Assembly: GCA_011051635.1 (NCBI GenBank)
Contig: DRKV01000029.1
Coordinates: 1 to 6,806 of the forward strand
Direction: 5' to 3'
From: Chloroflexota bacterium
GTDB taxonomy: Bacteria; Chloroflexota; Anaerolineae; Anaerolineales; DRKV01
Length of the DNA: 6,806 nt
Shown piece by piece: positions 5,420-6,806 of this stretch. How positions within the stretch are numbered: the stretch's first letter is position 1; every line of letters begins with the position of its first letter. The position numbers and the translations under genes are program-made. A model generated the notes under the pieces. The model saw only the letters and a program-made list of their open reading frames with translations. It ran no database searches and was not told where the DNA came from.

Positions 5420-6385
5420 ATGTTCAAGCGGATTCTGTTCGCCACCGATTTTTCACCCCACGCCGAGATTGCCAAGCGCGTCGCCATGCGCCTGGCACAG
5501 GCGGACGACAAGCAACTCTGGGCTGTAGCCGTTCTGGAAGAGTGGGAAGAACCGCTCACCGAGGCGGATGAACCCCCCATGGTCTCCCCCGCAACGTGGG
5601 AGCGCGAACTGGAGAAGGAGCAACAAGCCCTGGAGCGGCAGGAAGAGCGCCTGCTCGACCGGGACGTGGCCGAAATGGAGGCCGAAGGCATCCGCGTTCA
5701 CAAAATCCTGCGCGAGGGCGACCCGGCGGAGGAGATTGTGGCCGCAGCACAGGAAATCGGCGCAGACCTGATTGTGGTCGGTTCGCACAGCAGGCGCAAT
5801 ATCTGGGACATCGAAATGGGGAACACGGCGGCGAAGGTCGCCAAAAAGGCCCCCTGCCCGGTGCTGGTCGTCTCCCACCGCCCGCCGCATCCCGGCCCGG
5901 AACACGAACGCATCCTTTTCGCCACCGATTTCTCTCCCCACGCCGAACAGGCTTTCAAGATAGCCCTGACCCTGGCAAAAGAAACCGAAGGGCGTATCTG
6001 GCTGGTGAGCGTCATCGAGCCGGGGGAGGAGATTCCCATGCCGCCGGGCTTCGTCGTCGAAGCGCCGGATGCGGAAGTGCGAGAACTGGAGAAAGAACTG
6101 CGCGCCGATGTGGAGGCGAAAGTACGCCGCAACCTGGAGGTCCTGGCGCAGCAGGCCAGCGATGCGGGCGTCAAGACAGAGATTTCGATTCGCCACGGCC
6201 ATATCGCAAAAGAAATCCGCAAAGCCGCTGTGGACGTGGAGGCCGACGTAATTGTGATGGGCACCCACAGCCGCCGCAGTTTATGGGATAAACTGCTCGG
6301 CAACACCTCCCAAAACGTGGCGCAGCACGCCTCCTGCCCCGTACTCCTGGTTTCGCATACGACAAACAAAAGACGGCCCACCTGA
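5420..6385 (+). CDS. Tandem-domain universal stress protein (UspA family)
   Basis: Cytoplasmic protein of 321 aa made of two UspA domains in tandem with an exact 160-residue offset: ILFATDFSPHAE at 5-16 and 165-176, Asp10/Asp170, and the nucleotide-loop motifs GSHSRRNIWDIEMGNT (121-136) and GTHSRRSLWDKLLGNT (281-296). Each domain ends in a CPVLVVSH or CPVLLVSH strand. UspA ATP binders show G-2x-G-9x-G(S/T); here the second Gly is Ser and the last residue is Asn in both domains, so ATP binding is likely but unproven. A charged stretch (EWEEPLTEADEPP ... about residues 33-75) in domain 1 and its counterpart in domain 2 are predicted helical. AAGGAG at 5407-5412 overlaps the upstream stop region, seven bases before ATG 5420, so the gene is co-translated with the carrier gene. 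The role is probably general stress tolerance during metalloid exposure. Confidence 0.95.
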   Translation: MFKRILFATDFSPHAEIAKRVAMRLAQADDKQLWAVAVLEEWEEPLTEADEPPMVSPATWERELEKEQQALERQEERLLDRDVAEMEAEGIRVHKILREGDPAEEIVAAAQEIGADLIVVGSHSRRNIWDIEMGNTAAKVAKKAPCPVLVVSHRPPHPGPEHERILFATDFSPHAEQAFKIALTLAKETEGRIWLVSVIEPGEEIPMPPGFVVEAPDAEVRELEKELRADVEAKVRRNLEVLAQQASDAGVKTEISIRHGHIAKEIRKAAVDVEADVIVMGTHSRRSLWDKLLGNTSQNVAQHASCPVLLVSHTTNKRRPT

Positions 6386-6419
6386 CCATGAGCATCCACC
6401 TTTCCAAGGACATCGTGAA

Positions 6420-6806
6420 ATGGCTGCAACAAAAAGCACCCTAAACTACCACGTCAGCGTCACCGTGCAGGACGAGTCCCGCGCCGTGGCTGAGGCGCGC
6501 GGGCACGCCATCACCCTCAACGTCAAAAAGGGTGGCGGGGAGGCAGGCTTCAACGCCGCCGAGACCCTGCTGACCGCTCTGGGCGCCTGCATCCTGACCA
6601 ATGTCAACGCCATCGGGGCGAAAATGCGTTTGGACATCCGCTCCGCGCGCATCGAATTCGATGCCGTGCGCCGCGACGAGCCGCCCGCGCTGACCGAAAT
6701 CCGCTACCGCCTGATTCTGGACAGCCCGGAGCCGCGCCCAAAACTGGAAGAACTGCACGCTCTGTGCATCAGGTGGGGCACGGTGACCAACACCCTCATC
6801 CACGGC
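6420..6806 (+). CDS. OsmC/Ohr-family peroxidase-like protein (3' end beyond window)
   Basis: The first 129 codons are open, in frame, to the end of the window. The protein shows the OsmC pattern: an N-terminal beta region (NYHVSVTVQDES), then AAETLLTALGACILTNVNAIG with Cys57, then a basic strand, then HALCIRWGTVTNTL with Cys116. The two cysteines correspond to the peroxidatic and resolving pair that reduces organic hydroperoxides in OsmC/Ohr enzymes. Only a short C-terminal strand is likely missing, as family members are about 135-150 aa. AAGGA at 6406-6410 lies nine bases before ATG 6420, and no in-frame start exists between it and the stress-protein stop. The gap to that stop is 34 bases, consistent with the same operon. 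It is closer to the general OsmC (YhfA-like) group than to true Ohr, but the subgroup is unsure. Confidence 0.9.
   Translation, partial: MAATKSTLNYHVSVTVQDESRAVAEARGHAITLNVKKGGGEAGFNAAETLLTALGACILTNVNAIGAKMRLDIRSARIEFDAVRRDEPPALTEIRYRLILDSPEPRPKLEELHALCIRWGTVTNTLIHG

Noticed and set aside
6388..6444. An 18-codon frame (MSIHLSKDIVKWLQQKAP) between the stress protein and OsmC genes
   Set aside because: It overlaps the OsmC start, has no Shine-Dalgarno and is short enough to occur by chance.
1..6806. CRISPR array, tRNA/rRNA genes, transposase or phage genes
   Set aside because: No regularly spaced direct repeats, no cloverleaf or rRNA-like stretch and no transposase or integrase motifs were seen by eye.

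Overview
The window holds two adjacent transcription units, all genes on the + strand, in GC-rich DNA with dense coding. Gene content and protein style (ABC-2 exporter pair, tandem universal stress protein, DUF318-type permease next to a TM0996-type small thioredoxin, Acr3/BASS carrier) look like a Chloroflexota bacterium, perhaps Anaerolineae. That placement is an impression; no rRNA or other marker gene is present.

Unit 1 (43-1954) is a two-gene ABC-2 exporter: an ATPase whose last bases overlap the start of its membrane partner. It ends in a strong intrinsic terminator at 1977-2015. The cargo cannot be read from the sequence.

Unit 2 (about 2025 to beyond 6806) looks like a metalloid or soft-metal and thiol-stress operon. 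It contains an ArsR/SmtB-family repressor with two cysteine clusters, a small thioredoxin-fold protein that has lost its second active-site cysteine, an eight-helix-type DUF318/ArsP-family permease with a TPFCSCS motif, a small CPTC thioredoxin, an Acr3/BASS-family carrier, a tandem universal stress protein and the 5' part of an OsmC-family peroxidase. The last gene runs off the window. A possible Cys-rich mini-protein lies between the thioredoxin and the Acr3-like gene.

The clearest non-coding signal is an inverted repeat, ACATTC-N8-GAATGT. It occurs perfectly twice before the repressor gene (2025-2044 and 2100-2119) and a third time, with one mismatch and the same 8-base spacer, over the ribosome-binding region of the permease gene (2848-2867). 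This suggests that the repressor controls itself and has a second, internal control point at the permease. A further 8-bp-arm inverted repeat overlaps the first site. A 35-base nested perfect palindrome lies between the permease and the thioredoxin genes.

Proposed logic (inference): a thiol-reactive metalloid or organometalloid binds the repressor cysteines and releases the operators. The permease and the Acr3-like carrier then export the compound, the thioredoxins handle its redox or thiol chemistry, and the stress protein and OsmC peroxidase deal with the oxidative damage. No arsC, arsM, arsA or arsD is seen in the window.
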